A stretch of DNA of 64,000 bases from JAAZPT01 sp964544955 (GTDB lineage: Bacteria; Bacillota; Clostridia; Christensenellales; Aristaeellaceae): positions 19,327-83,326 of the forward strand of contig CAZJEB010000006.1 in assembly GCA_964544955.1 (NCBI GenBank), written 5' to 3'. The position numbers and the translations under genes were made by a program. Shown piece after piece: positions 26,925 through 36,429 of the stretch. The notes below the pieces were generated by a model. That model searched no databases. It was not told where the DNA came from and worked only from the letters and a program-made list of their open reading frames with translations. The first letter of the stretch is position 1, and each line of letters opens with the position of its first letter.

Positions 26925-27139
26925 AATATTCCCTCCAACTTTGGGTTTGTTTAACTGCTTTATAAATTATAATTAATTACTTATTATTCTTTAGTATCAT
27001 CTTCTGAATATATGGCAACATCTAAGCCTAGAAAAATCAATTGCATTTTTTGAGTAGTAACTGGCTTACCTGTTCAGTTGTCGACAAAATGTCAACAAGT
27101 CAGATTTTTCTTATTCAGTCATTCTTTTTATAAACTATA

Positions 27140-27362
27140 TCAATGTAAAACTGTAGGGATAACAAACACGCTTTTAAATTTTGGCATATAAAATAGTTAA
27201 TAATATCTTTAACCCAAGCTATTCTATAAGCCAACTCGCAAACATTGTCGCTCAACGCTCCCGTTTGCTATGTATTTGCATTGTTAAGGCTTCGCCTTGT
27301 TGTTTCGGGGGCTCTGCCCCTCTCGACCCCGCAAGGGTGTGACACCCTTGACCCCACCTTTA
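27140..27362 (+). repeat. Dispersed repeat, modules C(part)-D-B
   Basis: End part of C, D, then B with GCAAAC/GTTTGC, AAGGC/GCCTT, GGGGC/GCCCC and AAGGGTGT/ACACCCTT. It ends TTGACCCCACC 15 bases from the 3' end of the oxidoreductase gene. Confidence 0.85.
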
Positions 27363-27376
27363 ATCTTTTAAATCCG

Positions 27377-28348
27377 CTACTCAAACGGATACACCATTCC
27401 CCAGCTATGTCTTATACTATCCATCAAATCCATCATCTTTATAATTTGACTATGGGGCATCTGTGGGCATTCATAAGCCCCAGCATCTATTGCATCAAGG
27501 GCCGCTTGCAGTTCAAACTCAAAGCCCGTAAGCTGTGGTGGAGCATCAAAATACTCCGTTTTATCCGTCTTTTTAATATATAGCTTTAATCGCTTAGGGT
27601 AGTTAACATTATCCACATTTAAATAACCCTTGCTTCCCATAATAGTTCCACTTAAATCACCTATACCCATGGTGGATGCTGTAAGGCAGGCCATTTTTCC
27701 ATCTGTATAGTGCAATGTAATATTCTCTTGCTTATCTACACCTGTTTCAAACATTTGTACACTTGTATCAAAGCTTGCAATATCATCACCAAAACACATG
27801 GATGCAAAATTTAACGGATAAATTGTAATATCCAATAATGCCCCTCCCGCAAGTTCAGGTAAAAATACCCTAGGAACATCCTGTATATCATAGGCAATAT
27901 TAGCCGTTAACATACATTGCTCCCCAAGCACTCCACTTGCAAGTATATCATCTATCATTTTGCGTATGGGCATATACCTTGGCCAAATAGCCTCTGCAAG
28001 CAATAAACCCTTGCTTTGAGCTAACTCGCAAACTTCCCTAGCTTGCTTAGCATTAGCTGTAAAAGCCTTCTCACAAAGTACAGGCTTATTGTTCTCTAAA
28101 CACAGCTTTATATGCTCATAATGGTGGCTATGGGGTGTGGCAATATAAACTAAATCTATATTATCATCCTTCACCAACTCCTCATAATTGCCATAAGCCT
28201 TTTCAAAACCTTGGTTTTTAGCAAACTCCTCCGCCTTTTCTAAACTTCTTGATGCAACAGCATAAGCCTTAACCCCGTCCATAAGCCTTATCGTTTTTGC
28301 CATATACTCTGCAATATTACCGGCACCAATTATAGCAATGTTTTTCAT
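27377..28348 (-). CDS. Gfo/Idh/MocA-family NAD(P)-dependent oxidoreductase
   Basis: 323 residues from the ATG at 28348, 5 bases after GGAGG. Rossmann motif GAGNIA (8-13), conserved EK at 93-94 (CEKAF), then a GGALLDITIYPLN segment at about 166-178 typical of this family's substrate domain. It oxidises or reduces a sugar, inositol or similar cyclic substrate; which one is not clear. Single gene, oriented away from the glycosyltransferases. Confidence 0.88.
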   Translation of the reverse strand: MKNIAIIGAGNIAEYMAKTIRLMDGVKAYAVASRSLEKAEEFAKNQGFEKAYGNYEELVKDDNIDLVYIATPHSHHYEHIKLCLENNKPVLCEKAFTANAKQAREVCELAQSKGLLLAEAIWPRYMPIRKMIDDILASGVLGEQCMLTANIAYDIQDVPRVFLPELAGGALLDITIYPLNFASMCFGDDIASFDTSVQMFETGVDKQENITLHYTDGKMACLTASTMGIGDLSGTIMGSKGYLNVDNVNYPKRLKLYIKKTDKTEYFDAPPQLTGFEFELQAALDAIDAGAYECPQMPHSQIIKMMDLMDSIRHSWGMVYPFE

Positions 28349-28510
28349 AATATCCTCCAAAAATTTATTAAGTTTTCCCTTAGCTTTATAATATAAAATT
28401 TTTTAAGTAGGGTCAATATAAGCTGCAATCCTTTTTATGTAAATTTTGCCAATATTGTGATATACTCTAGTAAAAGCACATTGCTTTATATTATAAAATC
28501 AGGAGCATAT

Positions 28511-30304
28511 ATGGATACTATAAAAAAATCTATATGGAAAACTAAAAGCTTTTTAAAATCTATAAAGTGGAAAAGCAAAAGCTATTTGCGTAAGCTTTAC
28601 CACCAAATAAAAACAATAACAAGCCTATCCCCACAAGCAAGGCTTAAAATAAAAACAGCTAATGCAAAAAAGAAAAGTATATTATCTGGCAAATATTCCA
28701 TAAACACAGTAAAATCTCAAAACCTTATGGATGCAATTACACAGGATAATAACTACACAAGCCCCGCACTAATTGGTATGTCTAAAAAAATATATGTGCC
28801 TGCGGATATGCCTGTAAAAATATTTGAAAACAATAACTCTATGTTTGTTGTAAGCGAACTAAATACTGGCGAATTTTTAAACGTTTATTTGCATGAAACA
28901 TATAAACTTAATGATTACCCTAATGTTTATGATAAATATTTGGGCCTTATAGGCAAAATAAATTTGGATTTAAGCATAATTATTAAAACCTTTGATAATA
29001 ATAAAAACCCTTTAGATACCCATATATTCCCAATAAAAAAGGTGTATAACTTCCCTAAAAATGTTAAGTATGTTCAGTTAGGCCTAAGAATAAAAGGCGC
29101 GGGCGTGGCAGAACTTCAAAAACTTGCAATAGTGGATAATAAACATGTAAACGATTTTGTTTTTAACTATATAAATAATAAAACAACCATTGTTAGTAAC
29201 CTTTACCCCTCAAACGAAAATATTTACCGTAATATGTTTGTGCATTCAAGGTTAATGGAGTATAAAAATAAAAACTATAACCCCGATGTGCTTGTTGTAA
29301 ACAACTTTAGCGGTGTGGAATATAGGCAGTTTTCAGGCATAAATGTGCTTGAAATAGATGAACAGTTGCTAACACATGCCCTTAATAAAGTTGATAAAGC
29401 TACCCTTTGTATACACTTTTTAACGGAAAATATGTGGGCAGGTATAAAGGATAACTTAAATAAATTAAGGGTAATAGTGTGGCTTCATGGCTCCGAAATT
29501 CAACCTTGGTGGCGTAGGGAATATAACTGTGAAACCCCTGAAGCCCTTGCTAAAGAAAAAGAAGCCTCAAATAAAAGGGCTGTGTTTTGGAATGAAGTAT
29601 TCAGTCACCCAAATAATAAGGATATACATTATGTGTTTGTAAGCGAATACTTTAAAAATGAGGTTTGTGAGGATTATAAACTAAACTTGCCCCCAAGCCA
29701 GTATACAATAATACATAACTATATAAATACAACAATGTTTAACTATGTTAAAAAACCTGTGGAACAACGTAAAAAAATATTAACAATAAAACCCTTTGCT
29801 AATAATAAATACGCTAATGATGTAACCCAAAAGGCAATATTAGAGCTTAGTAAAAACCCAATATTTAAGGAATTGGAAATTGCAATATATGGCGACGGTC
29901 AACATTTTGAACGGGATACAAAAGGCTTGGAAAAATTCCCTAATGTTAAATTGAATAAGGGATTTTTACTACAAGATGATATTGCAGCATTGCATAAAAA
30001 TTATGGGGTGTATATAGCTACAACCCGTATGGATGCCCAAGGGGTAAGTAGGGATGAGGCTATGAGTAGTGGATTAGTGCCTATAGCAAATGCTGTGGCA
30101 GCTATACCAGAATTTGTTGATGATAATTGTGGTATGTTAGTTGCTGGGGAGGATTATATGGGCGTGGCCGATGCTGTGATAAGATTGTATAATGAGCCTA
30201 AACTGTTTGAAAAACTATCCCAAGGCGCGGCAGAACGTGTGCGTAATCAATCAGGCTTTGAACAAACAATAAATAAAGAGATAGAATTGATAAAAAATAT
30301 TTAG
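28511..30304 (+). CDS. Family-4-type glycosyltransferase with N-terminal extension
   Basis: 597 residues from the ATG at 28511 (AGGAG 6 bases upstream). The first 60 residues are very basic; residues about 60-230 form an extra beta-rich domain. The rest is a GT-B fold, with EIQPWWRRE, FVSEYFKNEVCEDYKL and, in the donor domain, YIATTRMDAQGVSRDEAMSSG (split here: TTRMDAQGVSRDEAM) and LVPIANAVAAIPEFV. The E of SRDEAM is the EX7E-type catalytic position. Probably makes surface glycan or a wall polymer. From about 230 on it is almost the same as the next gene. Confidence 0.85.
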   Translation: MDTIKKSIWKTKSFLKSIKWKSKSYLRKLYHQIKTITSLSPQARLKIKTANAKKKSILSGKYSINTVKSQNLMDAITQDNNYTSPALIGMSKKIYVPADMPVKIFENNNSMFVVSELNTGEFLNVYLHETYKLNDYPNVYDKYLGLIGKINLDLSIIIKTFDNNKNPLDTHIFPIKKVYNFPKNVKYVQLGLRIKGAGVAELQKLAIVDNKHVNDFVFNYINNKTTIVSNLYPSNENIYRNMFVHSRLMEYKNKNYNPDVLVVNNFSGVEYRQFSGINVLEIDEQLLTHALNKVDKATLCIHFLTENMWAGIKDNLNKLRVIVWLHGSEIQPWWRREYNCETPEALAKEKEASNKRAVFWNEVFSHPNNKDIHYVFVSEYFKNEVCEDYKLNLPPSQYTIIHNYINTTMFNYVKKPVEQRKKILTIKPFANNKYANDVTQKAILELSKNPIFKELEIAIYGDGQHFERDTKGLEKFPNVKLNKGFLLQDDIAALHKNYGVYIATTRMDAQGVSRDEAMSSGLVPIANAVAAIPEFVDDNCGMLVAGEDYMGVADAVIRLYNEPKLFEKLSQGAAERVRNQSGFEQTINKEIELIKNI

Positions 30305-30317
30305 GGGTAAACACAAA

Positions 30318-30450
30318 AAGTGGGGTCAAGGCGTCACGCCTTGCGGGGTTGAGAGGGGCAGAGCCCCCGGAAGAGCAAGGCTAATCCTTGAAAATTTCTA
30401 CAATATAGCAAACGGGAGCGTAAGCGACAATGTTTGCGAGCCAGCGAGAA
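30318..30450 (-). repeat. Dispersed repeat, module B between tandem glycosyltransferases
   Basis: B with AAGGCGT/ACGCCTT, GGGGC/GCCCC, AAGG/CCTT and GCAAAC/GTTTGC. The first stem is a compensated variant of AAGGGTGT/ACACCCTT. Confidence 0.85.
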
Positions 30451-30511
30451 AAAAATAAAAACAAAAAACCAGACGACACCACCACCAAAAACAATTTAAA
30501 AAGAGGCATAT

Positions 30512-31747
30512 ATGTTGATATTGAAAAAAATATATTGGCGACTAAAAAAAATATTAAGCATAGTAAAATACTATTTTAATAAAACAAAGTCCATAAATAC
30601 AATAAAGGCTAATATAATAAATGAGCTTGTTTTTTTAACAAACGTATACCCATCTTATAATAATATTTACCGTAATATGTTTGTGCATAGTAGGGTTAAA
30701 GAGTATAGCAATAAGGGCTTAAGCGGTAATGTAATTGTTGTAAACCACTTTAAATCCTTCTATTTAAGGGAGTTTGAGGGTATAAATGTTGCCGAAATAG
30801 ATTCCAGCATATTAAAAGAAGCTGTACAAGACTGTAAAGGTTTAAAGTTTTGCGCCCATTTTTTAGATAGATCCATATGGGATGGGGTAAAGGATAGCTT
30901 GGCAAATAATATGCTTGTGGTATGGATACATGGTGCAGAAATTCAACCTTGGTGGCGTAGAAAGTTCAATATAAAAAACGATAAGGAACTAGAAAAGGAA
31001 AAAGCCAATACTCTTAAACGTATGGAACTGTGGGATGAAGTGTTTAACCATCCAAATATAGATAATATACATTTCGTGTTTGTAAGCGAATACTTTAAAA
31101 ACGAGGTTTGTGAGGATTATAAACTAAAACTAAATACAAACCAGTATACAATAATACATAACTATATAAATACAACAAAGTTTAACTATGTTAAAAAACC
31201 TGTGGAACAACGTAAAAAAATATTAACAATAAAACCCTTTGCAAGCAATAAATACGGTAACGATATAACCCAAAAGGCAATATTAGAACTTAGTAAAAAC
31301 CCAATATTTAGTGATTTGGAATTTGCAATATATGGGGATGGGGAATACTTTGAAAGGGATACAGCAGGCCTGGAAAAATTCCCTAATGTTAAGCTAAATA
31401 AAGGCTTTTTATTGCAAGATGATATTGCAAAAATACATAAAGATTATGGAGTATATATTGCTACAACACGCATGGATGCCCAAGGGGTAAGTAGGGATGA
31501 GGCTATGAGTAGTGGCCTTGTGCCTATAGCAAACGCTGTGGCCGCTATACCAGAGTTTGTTGATGATAACTGCGGTATATTAGTAGATGGTGAGGATTAT
31601 ATGGGCGTGGCTAATTCTGTGATTAAACTATATAATGATCCAGAACTTTTTGAAAAACTATCCCAAGGCGCCGCAAACCGTGTGCGTAATCAGTCCGCCT
31701 TTGAGCATACAATAGGTAAAGAAATAGAATTGATAAAGAATATTTAA
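30512..31747 (+). CDS. Family-4-type glycosyltransferase (tandem paralogue)
   Basis: 411 residues, AAGAGG about 7 bases before the ATG. It lacks the extra N-terminal domain of its neighbour but shares the rest, including EIQPWWRR, SEYFKNEVCEDYKL and TTRMDAQGVSRDEAM. Blocks of identical DNA point to recent duplication or gene conversion. Function as for the neighbour. Confidence 0.85.
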   Translation: MLILKKIYWRLKKILSIVKYYFNKTKSINTIKANIINELVFLTNVYPSYNNIYRNMFVHSRVKEYSNKGLSGNVIVVNHFKSFYLREFEGINVAEIDSSILKEAVQDCKGLKFCAHFLDRSIWDGVKDSLANNMLVVWIHGAEIQPWWRRKFNIKNDKELEKEKANTLKRMELWDEVFNHPNIDNIHFVFVSEYFKNEVCEDYKLKLNTNQYTIIHNYINTTKFNYVKKPVEQRKKILTIKPFASNKYGNDITQKAILELSKNPIFSDLEFAIYGDGEYFERDTAGLEKFPNVKLNKGFLLQDDIAKIHKDYGVYIATTRMDAQGVSRDEAMSSGLVPIANAVAAIPEFVDDNCGILVDGEDYMGVANSVIKLYNDPELFEKLSQGAANRVRNQSAFEHTIGKEIELIKNI

Positions 31748-31757
31748 GGGAACAGAA

Positions 31758-31800
31758 TAAAGATGGGTCAAGGGTGTGACACCCTTGACCCATCTTTATT
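31758..31800. terminator. Bidirectional terminator built from the module-B end hairpin
   Basis: Near-perfect palindrome: AGATGGGTCAAGGGTGT faces ACACCCTTGACCCATCT, with A/T runs on both sides. It lies between the convergent glycosyltransferase and recF genes. The core is the first stem of module B, here with the loose flank also paired. Confidence 0.85.
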
Positions 31801-32923
31801 CTGTTTTTTTATCAAACTTGAGTATTGCGCCTTCTTCGGTATTCTCAACCCTTATATAGCTATCAGCTTTTGCGTTTGCTACGTCACTTAAATCTGTACA
31901 TGTTATAAACGTTTGCACATCCTTAACATACTCCAACAAAGCTTCCCTTCTTTTTGGGTCAAGTTCACTAAACACATCATCCAAAAGAAGTATAGGTTTA
32001 TCACCCATCTCTTTCCATATAATATGTATCATAGCTAATTTTAATGATAACACCGCTGTTCTTATTTGCCCTTGGCTTGCATATTCTTTCATGCTATGGC
32101 CATTTAATTTAAAATCTATATCATCTTTATGGGGCCCAAATGTTGTACTTCCCCTTCTAATATCTATCTCTCTATTTTCCCTTAAATGCTTTTGCATAGT
32201 TAAATAAGGAGTATCACAATCCTTAAATTGCCCTGTATACTCCAATGTAAACTTTTCATTATCCTTACCACTTATATTAGTATATATGGGTGATGCAACG
32301 CTATTTAAATACTCTAAAAACCATTTTCTTTGGTATACAACACTTCCACAAGTGTTAGTTAAAATTTCCTCCCATGCTTCCATCTGTTTTTCATCTATTT
32401 TTTTAATATAGGAGTCCTTTATCATTATATTTCTATACTTTAGCACCTTTGTATAAGCACTTAATTCATTTAAATACCTATAACGCATTTGGCTAATTTG
32501 CATATCCATAAAACGTCTACGTTCCTGCGGGCCACCTTTAATAATAATCATATCCTCTGGGGCAAAAAGCACGCAAGACGCATGGCCTATCATCTCGGAT
32601 ATTCTTTCGCATTTTTTACCAAACACATAGGCAGTTTTTACAGTTTTACCACCTGCGGACCTTAATTTTAGTTCAATATCATGTTTACCATCAACCCTTA
32701 TAGTTTTAAGTTGAGCAGCAGTATAGGGTTGGCTTTTCATCATCATATCCCTATCCTGATGGGTACGTTGACTTCTTCCTAAACAACAAAAATGGACAGC
32801 TTCTAACAAATTTGTTTTTCCGCTGCCATTTTTACCGTAAAACACGGTTATTTTTTTAGATGGTTGAAATTCTAATTTTCTATAGTTTCTAAAGTTAAAA
32901 AGTTTAACATCTGTTAGGATCAT
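31796..32923 (-). CDS. recF: RecF recombination mediator / DNA repair ATPase
   Basis: 375 residues, full length for the family. Walker A GKNGSGKT (30-37), signature SQGQIRTAVLSLKLA and Walker B PILLLDDVFSELD near 320. RecF binds gapped DNA with RecO and RecR and helps RecA load at stalled forks. It follows dnaN by 6 bases, the usual dnaN-recF pair. No dnaA or gyrB flanks the pair here. Confidence 0.95.
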   Translation of the reverse strand: MILTDVKLFNFRNYRKLEFQPSKKITVFYGKNGSGKTNLLEAVHFCCLGRSQRTHQDRDMMMKSQPYTAAQLKTIRVDGKHDIELKLRSAGGKTVKTAYVFGKKCERISEMIGHASCVLFAPEDMIIIKGGPQERRRFMDMQISQMRYRYLNELSAYTKVLKYRNIMIKDSYIKKIDEKQMEAWEEILTNTCGSVVYQRKWFLEYLNSVASPIYTNISGKDNEKFTLEYTGQFKDCDTPYLTMQKHLRENREIDIRRGSTTFGPHKDDIDFKLNGHSMKEYASQGQIRTAVLSLKLAMIHIIWKEMGDKPILLLDDVFSELDPKRREALLEYVKDVQTFITCTDLSDVANAKADSYIRVENTEEGAILKFDKKTE

Positions 32924-32929
32924 TTGCCT

Positions 32930-34039
32930 CTACACTCTAACGCTCATTACAAGGTATGTATAATTTTCTTTATCCTTAGGTTTTATAATACAAGGGTTTG
33001 CGGGGCCATTTATATATAAGCTTGTAAAATCTTCACTTATATTTTTAATAACATCACTTATAAACCTACCATTAAATGCTATTTCAGCGGGTTTACCGTC
33101 TATCTCAGCATCCATTTCCTCATAGAAATCGCCAATTTCACTATTACTGGTTATAACTAATTTGCCATCATCTGCATTTAATTTAATAATATTATTTTTG
33201 CTTACACGGGCTATAAGGCCAGCACGTTCAACAGCGCCTTGAATATCCTCACGCCTTACAGATACACGGCTTTCCCATTCTGTAGGAAGTATAGCACGGT
33301 AGTTTATGTAGGATCCACCATATAGTGATGTAACAACTATAGTATTATCAATAACAAACATAATATGGGTGCTATCAATATGTACGGTCATCATATCATC
33401 CTCATCGCGGAGCATATGGCCTACTTCACCTAATATTTTACCAGGTATAATACAGGTAATTTTTTCAGTATCCTGAGGGATAATAAAGTTTTCGTTATAT
33501 TGTTGTAGGGATAAACGGAAACCATCTAAACCTACAAGCCTTAATTCATCCTTAGTAAGCTCTAGGAAACAACCATTCAAAGTTTGCCTAACATCACCAA
33601 CAGCTATAGCAAAAATTACATGGGATATCATTTCCTTAAGTTTACGTTGAGGAATATGTATACTATTTGCAGAAAATAATGTTTTCATAGCGGGGAATTC
33701 TGTGTTAGATTGGCCCATAATAGATGTTCTTGAGCCACCACCACGGATAGTTATAAGGTTTTTATCGCTCATGGATATTTCAACTTCGCCATCGGGAAGG
33801 CGGCGTATCATATCTGTAAATAAACGGCCTGATACCACAACAGATCCTTTAGTTTGAACATCAGCGGGTATAGTGCTACGAATAAAAACTTGGCCATCTG
33901 TACAAGTTAATTCTACTTCACTATCCTTTGCTATAATTTGAACGCCTTCTAATAATTGAAAAGGAGGGCGTTGTGATATTGCCTTTGTTACGTTTTGTAA
34001 AGAATCGTAAAAGGAATTTTTGTTGCAATTGAATTTCAT
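32930..34039 (-). CDS. dnaN: DNA polymerase III beta subunit (sliding clamp)
   Basis: 369 residues; three clamp domains of about 120 residues each. Typical features: N-terminal MKFNCNKNSFYDSLQ, IRGGGSRTSIMG (about 100), and an end with PANPCIIKP then YLVMSVRV, the usual P-x-x-P-V-x-I...-Y-x-V-MPxRL-like close. It forms the ring that holds the polymerase to DNA. Position beside a DnaA-box cluster supports an origin-side locus. Confidence 0.95.
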   Translation of the reverse strand: MKFNCNKNSFYDSLQNVTKAISQRPPFQLLEGVQIIAKDSEVELTCTDGQVFIRSTIPADVQTKGSVVVSGRLFTDMIRRLPDGEVEISMSDKNLITIRGGGSRTSIMGQSNTEFPAMKTLFSANSIHIPQRKLKEMISHVIFAIAVGDVRQTLNGCFLELTKDELRLVGLDGFRLSLQQYNENFIIPQDTEKITCIIPGKILGEVGHMLRDEDDMMTVHIDSTHIMFVIDNTIVVTSLYGGSYINYRAILPTEWESRVSVRREDIQGAVERAGLIARVSKNNIIKLNADDGKLVITSNSEIGDFYEEMDAEIDGKPAEIAFNGRFISDVIKNISEDFTSLYINGPANPCIIKPKDKENYTYLVMSVRV

Positions 34040-34104
34040 AGTAACACCTCTTAGTATGTTGTAGTAGTAGTAATATATATAGTAGTAGTAGTAGGTAAAA
34101 AAAT

Positions 34105-34620
34105 AACTGTGGATAAGTATTTGTAACAGGCTTTATATAATACTTTAAGCCTGGGGATAATCATGGGGATAACTGTGTATAACACACTTATAAATTTGGG
34201 ATAAAGTATATTTTTGTGCAAAACTTAGCAAATTTTATAGAATAAAAATGATGAAAATTTTGATATAAAAGTTTTGAATATTTATAAAAAAATTTTAGTT
34301 GGGTTTGCGGGTTGTTAAAATTTTTGTTTTTAACATTTCCACAGCCCTGGGGATAAGTTTTACAGGGAAAACTTTTTATGGTTTTTAGATGCTTTTTACG
34401 TTTTCGCAAAAATACAATACACAGGTTTTCAACAATGGATGGTGGATAATTTTTACAAAATTTATGTAAAAAATTTTGTTAATAATTATAAATTAGGTAT
34501 ATTATTTATAATAAATTAAATTAAACGCCACCTAATATTATATAGTATTGGTATATAAAATTCAAACAAATTTTGAAACAAATGTGAATATTTATAAAAG
34601 ATTTACACAAAATTAAAAGA
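34105..34620. other. Putative chromosomal origin oriC: DnaA-box cluster plus AT-rich stretch
   Basis: DnaA-type boxes (TTATCCACA and close variants, minus strand) lie at 34108-34116 (perfect), 34152-34160, 34164-34172, 34174-34182 (TTATACACA), 34348-34356 and 34441-34449. The next 150 bases (34460-34610) are nearly pure A/T and could be the unwinding element. A short (TAG)n-like tract precedes dnaN at 34062-34095. Support also comes from dnaN-recF next door and the parS sites 9-12 kb away. Confidence 0.65.
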
Positions 34621-34637
34621 ATTTTTTATAAAGATAA

Positions 34638-35045
34638 AAGTGGGGTCAAGGGAGCCTTTCGCCCATCAATTAAGCTTCGCTTAATCGCTGGGTGCGTTCG
34701 CTCCGTAAAAGGCTACGCCTTTTGTACTCACTCACTTGCTCCGCCTCAATAAACCTTGCGGGGTAAGGGGTGGAACCCCTGAAAAATTAAGGTGATAGCC
34801 TTAAACAATGCAATAACATAGCAAACGGGAGCGAAAGCGACAATGTTTGCTGGTTTGTGAGAAAAGTATTGTTTGGTAAAGTATATATAAACTATTTAAA
34901 AGCTTATTGCTTAAATAATGTTTGCTTTTCCCCCACAGCTTTAATATAACATATTTATATTTTTAAAATTGTGTTTTTACCCTTTTTATTATAGGTTGTA
35001 ATTGGCTTGTAGTTTGTTGTTGATGGCTATTCATAGTTTTTTTGA
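34638..35045 (-). repeat. Dispersed repeat, module A nested in B, then D-C
   Basis: The outer GTGGGGTCAAGGG edge is followed by A stems (ATTAAGC/GCTTAAT, AAAAGGC/GCCTTTT) in place of B's first hairpin, then by the rest of B (GGGG/CCCC, AAGG/CCTT, GCAAAC/GTTTGC), D (about 34860-34925) and C (34930-35045). This copy shows that A and B are exchangeable units. Confidence 0.85.
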
Positions 35046-35208
35046 GTCAGCATTTTTTTATAAATATTGAATTATTAAAATATTCGCGAAAATATGATAA
35101 TTTGAGTATAATATAGATAATAATATTAAATATTGAAATTTTAACAAAATAAGGTGCTTATTTTTAGAATAATGATACTTTTTATTCTTTAATAATAAGG
35201 AGTTGTAA

Positions 35209-35445
35209 ATGGAAAAAATAGAAAACTACACCTCTGTTATTTTAACTGATGGAAGAATTGCAGATGTATTGGAAATATTTGGAGATCAAGATGAGTTTGT
35301 AATAATAACTGGTGAAACTCCTATAAACTGGAAAACAGAGTATGTGCGGAGAAATCAAATATTAAGACCAGCCACAAAGGAAGAAATATAGATATCTGCT
35401 GAGGAAGATATTAAACTTTTAGAAGAACAAGGTTATTTAGGTTAA
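35209..35445 (+). pseudogene. Small protein gene interrupted by an in-frame TAG
   Basis: AAGGAG precedes an ATG at 35209. A 60-codon frame ends with TAG at 35389-35391, but the same frame goes on for 17 good codons (AEEDIKLLEEQGYLG at the end) to TAA at 35443-35445, 12 bases before the acetyltransferase gene. The join reads like one 78-residue protein with a C-terminal helix. Either a nonsense mutation or a read-through stop. Family not recognised. Confidence 0.55.
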
Positions 35446-35457
35446 AGGAAACATTAT

Positions 35458-35967
35458 ATGAAAAATACATTTATAGAAACTGAAAGGCTTATTTTAAGGC
35501 CCTTAACATTGGATGATGTTGAGGCACTTCATACTATTTTAGGTGATGAGCAAATAATGGAGCATTACCCAAAAGCTTTTGATATTAATCAAACAAAGGC
35601 TTGGATACAAAAAAACATAGAGCGCTATTCTGTATTTGGTTTTGGCCTTTGGGCTGTTGTGATTAAACAAAACAATGTTTTAATTGGTGATTGTGGTATA
35701 ACAATGCAAAACATAAATGGCTTTATTAGGCCAGAAATTGGTTACCACATACATAAAAATTACCAAAGGCAAGGCTATGCCAAAGAGGCAGGTATAGCCT
35801 GTAAAAATTGGATTTTTAAAAACTCTACATTTAAAAAAGTATATAGCTATATGAACACCGCAAACATAGCATCCCAGGCAACAGCAAAAGCTATAGGTAT
35901 GATTAAGGTAGATGAATATGTGGATGATGGGATTGATGTAAGTGTGTATGAAATTGGGAATGATTAA
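35458..35967 (+). CDS. GNAT acetyltransferase, RimJ/RimL-like
   Basis: 169 residues. N-terminal TERLILRPLTLDDVEAL; the acetyl-CoA loop is near YHIHKNYQRQGYAKEAG (Q/R-x-x-G-x-A at about 107-113); then a KVYSYMNTANIASQATAKAIGM segment (cut: NIASQATAKAIG) characteristic of the RimJ/RimL group that acetylates protein or small-molecule amines. AAAGG lies about 9 bases before the ATG. Probably cotranscribed with the short gene before it. Confidence 0.88.
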   Translation: MKNTFIETERLILRPLTLDDVEALHTILGDEQIMEHYPKAFDINQTKAWIQKNIERYSVFGFGLWAVVIKQNNVLIGDCGITMQNINGFIRPEIGYHIHKNYQRQGYAKEAGIACKNWIFKNSTFKKVYSYMNTANIASQATAKAIGMIKVDEYVDDGIDVSVYEIGND

Positions 35968-36006
35968 TTTTTATAATATTTAATAGTTTAATTTAAGGGG
36001 TATAAA

Positions 36007-36195
36007 ATGAGAATTATTGCACCTAAGGATATAGAGGAAGAGGGAAAAGTATTAGTTAATAAATGGTTTAAAGAAAGTGAAGGTATGAGTATTGAAGAAT
36101 ATCTTGATAAATATAGTTCCCAAAAAGCTAAAAGATATATGAAAAAATTAGAGTTATGGCAAAAAGAATCAGAAAAACGAGGAGCAAGAAAATAG
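36007..36195 (+). CDS. Small charged protein, unknown
   Basis: 62 residues, rich in Lys and Glu, helical. AAGGGG lies 6 bases before the ATG. It follows the acetyltransferase by 39 bases and is followed by a terminator at 36236-36262, so it is likely the last gene of a three-gene unit. Confidence 0.6.
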   Translation: MRIIAPKDIEEEGKVLVNKWFKESEGMSIEEYLDKYSSQKAKRYMKKLELWQKESEKRGARK

Positions 36196-36235
36196 CCTAA
36201 CAGAAGTATTTGTTGGTTTTATGTATGCAAAAAAT

Positions 36236-36262
36236 ATTAACCACGCACAACAGCGTGGTTTT
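36236..36262 (+). terminator. Rho-independent terminator
   Basis: AACCACGC/GCGTGGTT stem with an ACAACA loop, followed by TTAA. Confidence 0.65.
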
Positions 36263-36344
36263 AAATTGCAATAAAAAGCATTAAAAACAAAAAACAAGCT
36301 TTAAATGATGAATTAAAAAAAGTTAATGTTGATGAATATAAAAA

Positions 36345-36425
36345 TAACCCCTGCAAACATTGTCTCTCAACTATCCCGTTTGATATCATTTAGCCAAGTT
36401 TCAAGGTTAAAGTGATCCCTTGACC
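36345..36425 (+). repeat. Decayed module B
   Basis: Starts CTGCAAACATTGTC and ends CCCTTGACCCACC, as in intact B, but the middle stems are deleted or mutated. It touches the 3' end of the CDF gene. Confidence 0.65.
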
Positions 36426-36429
36426 CACC

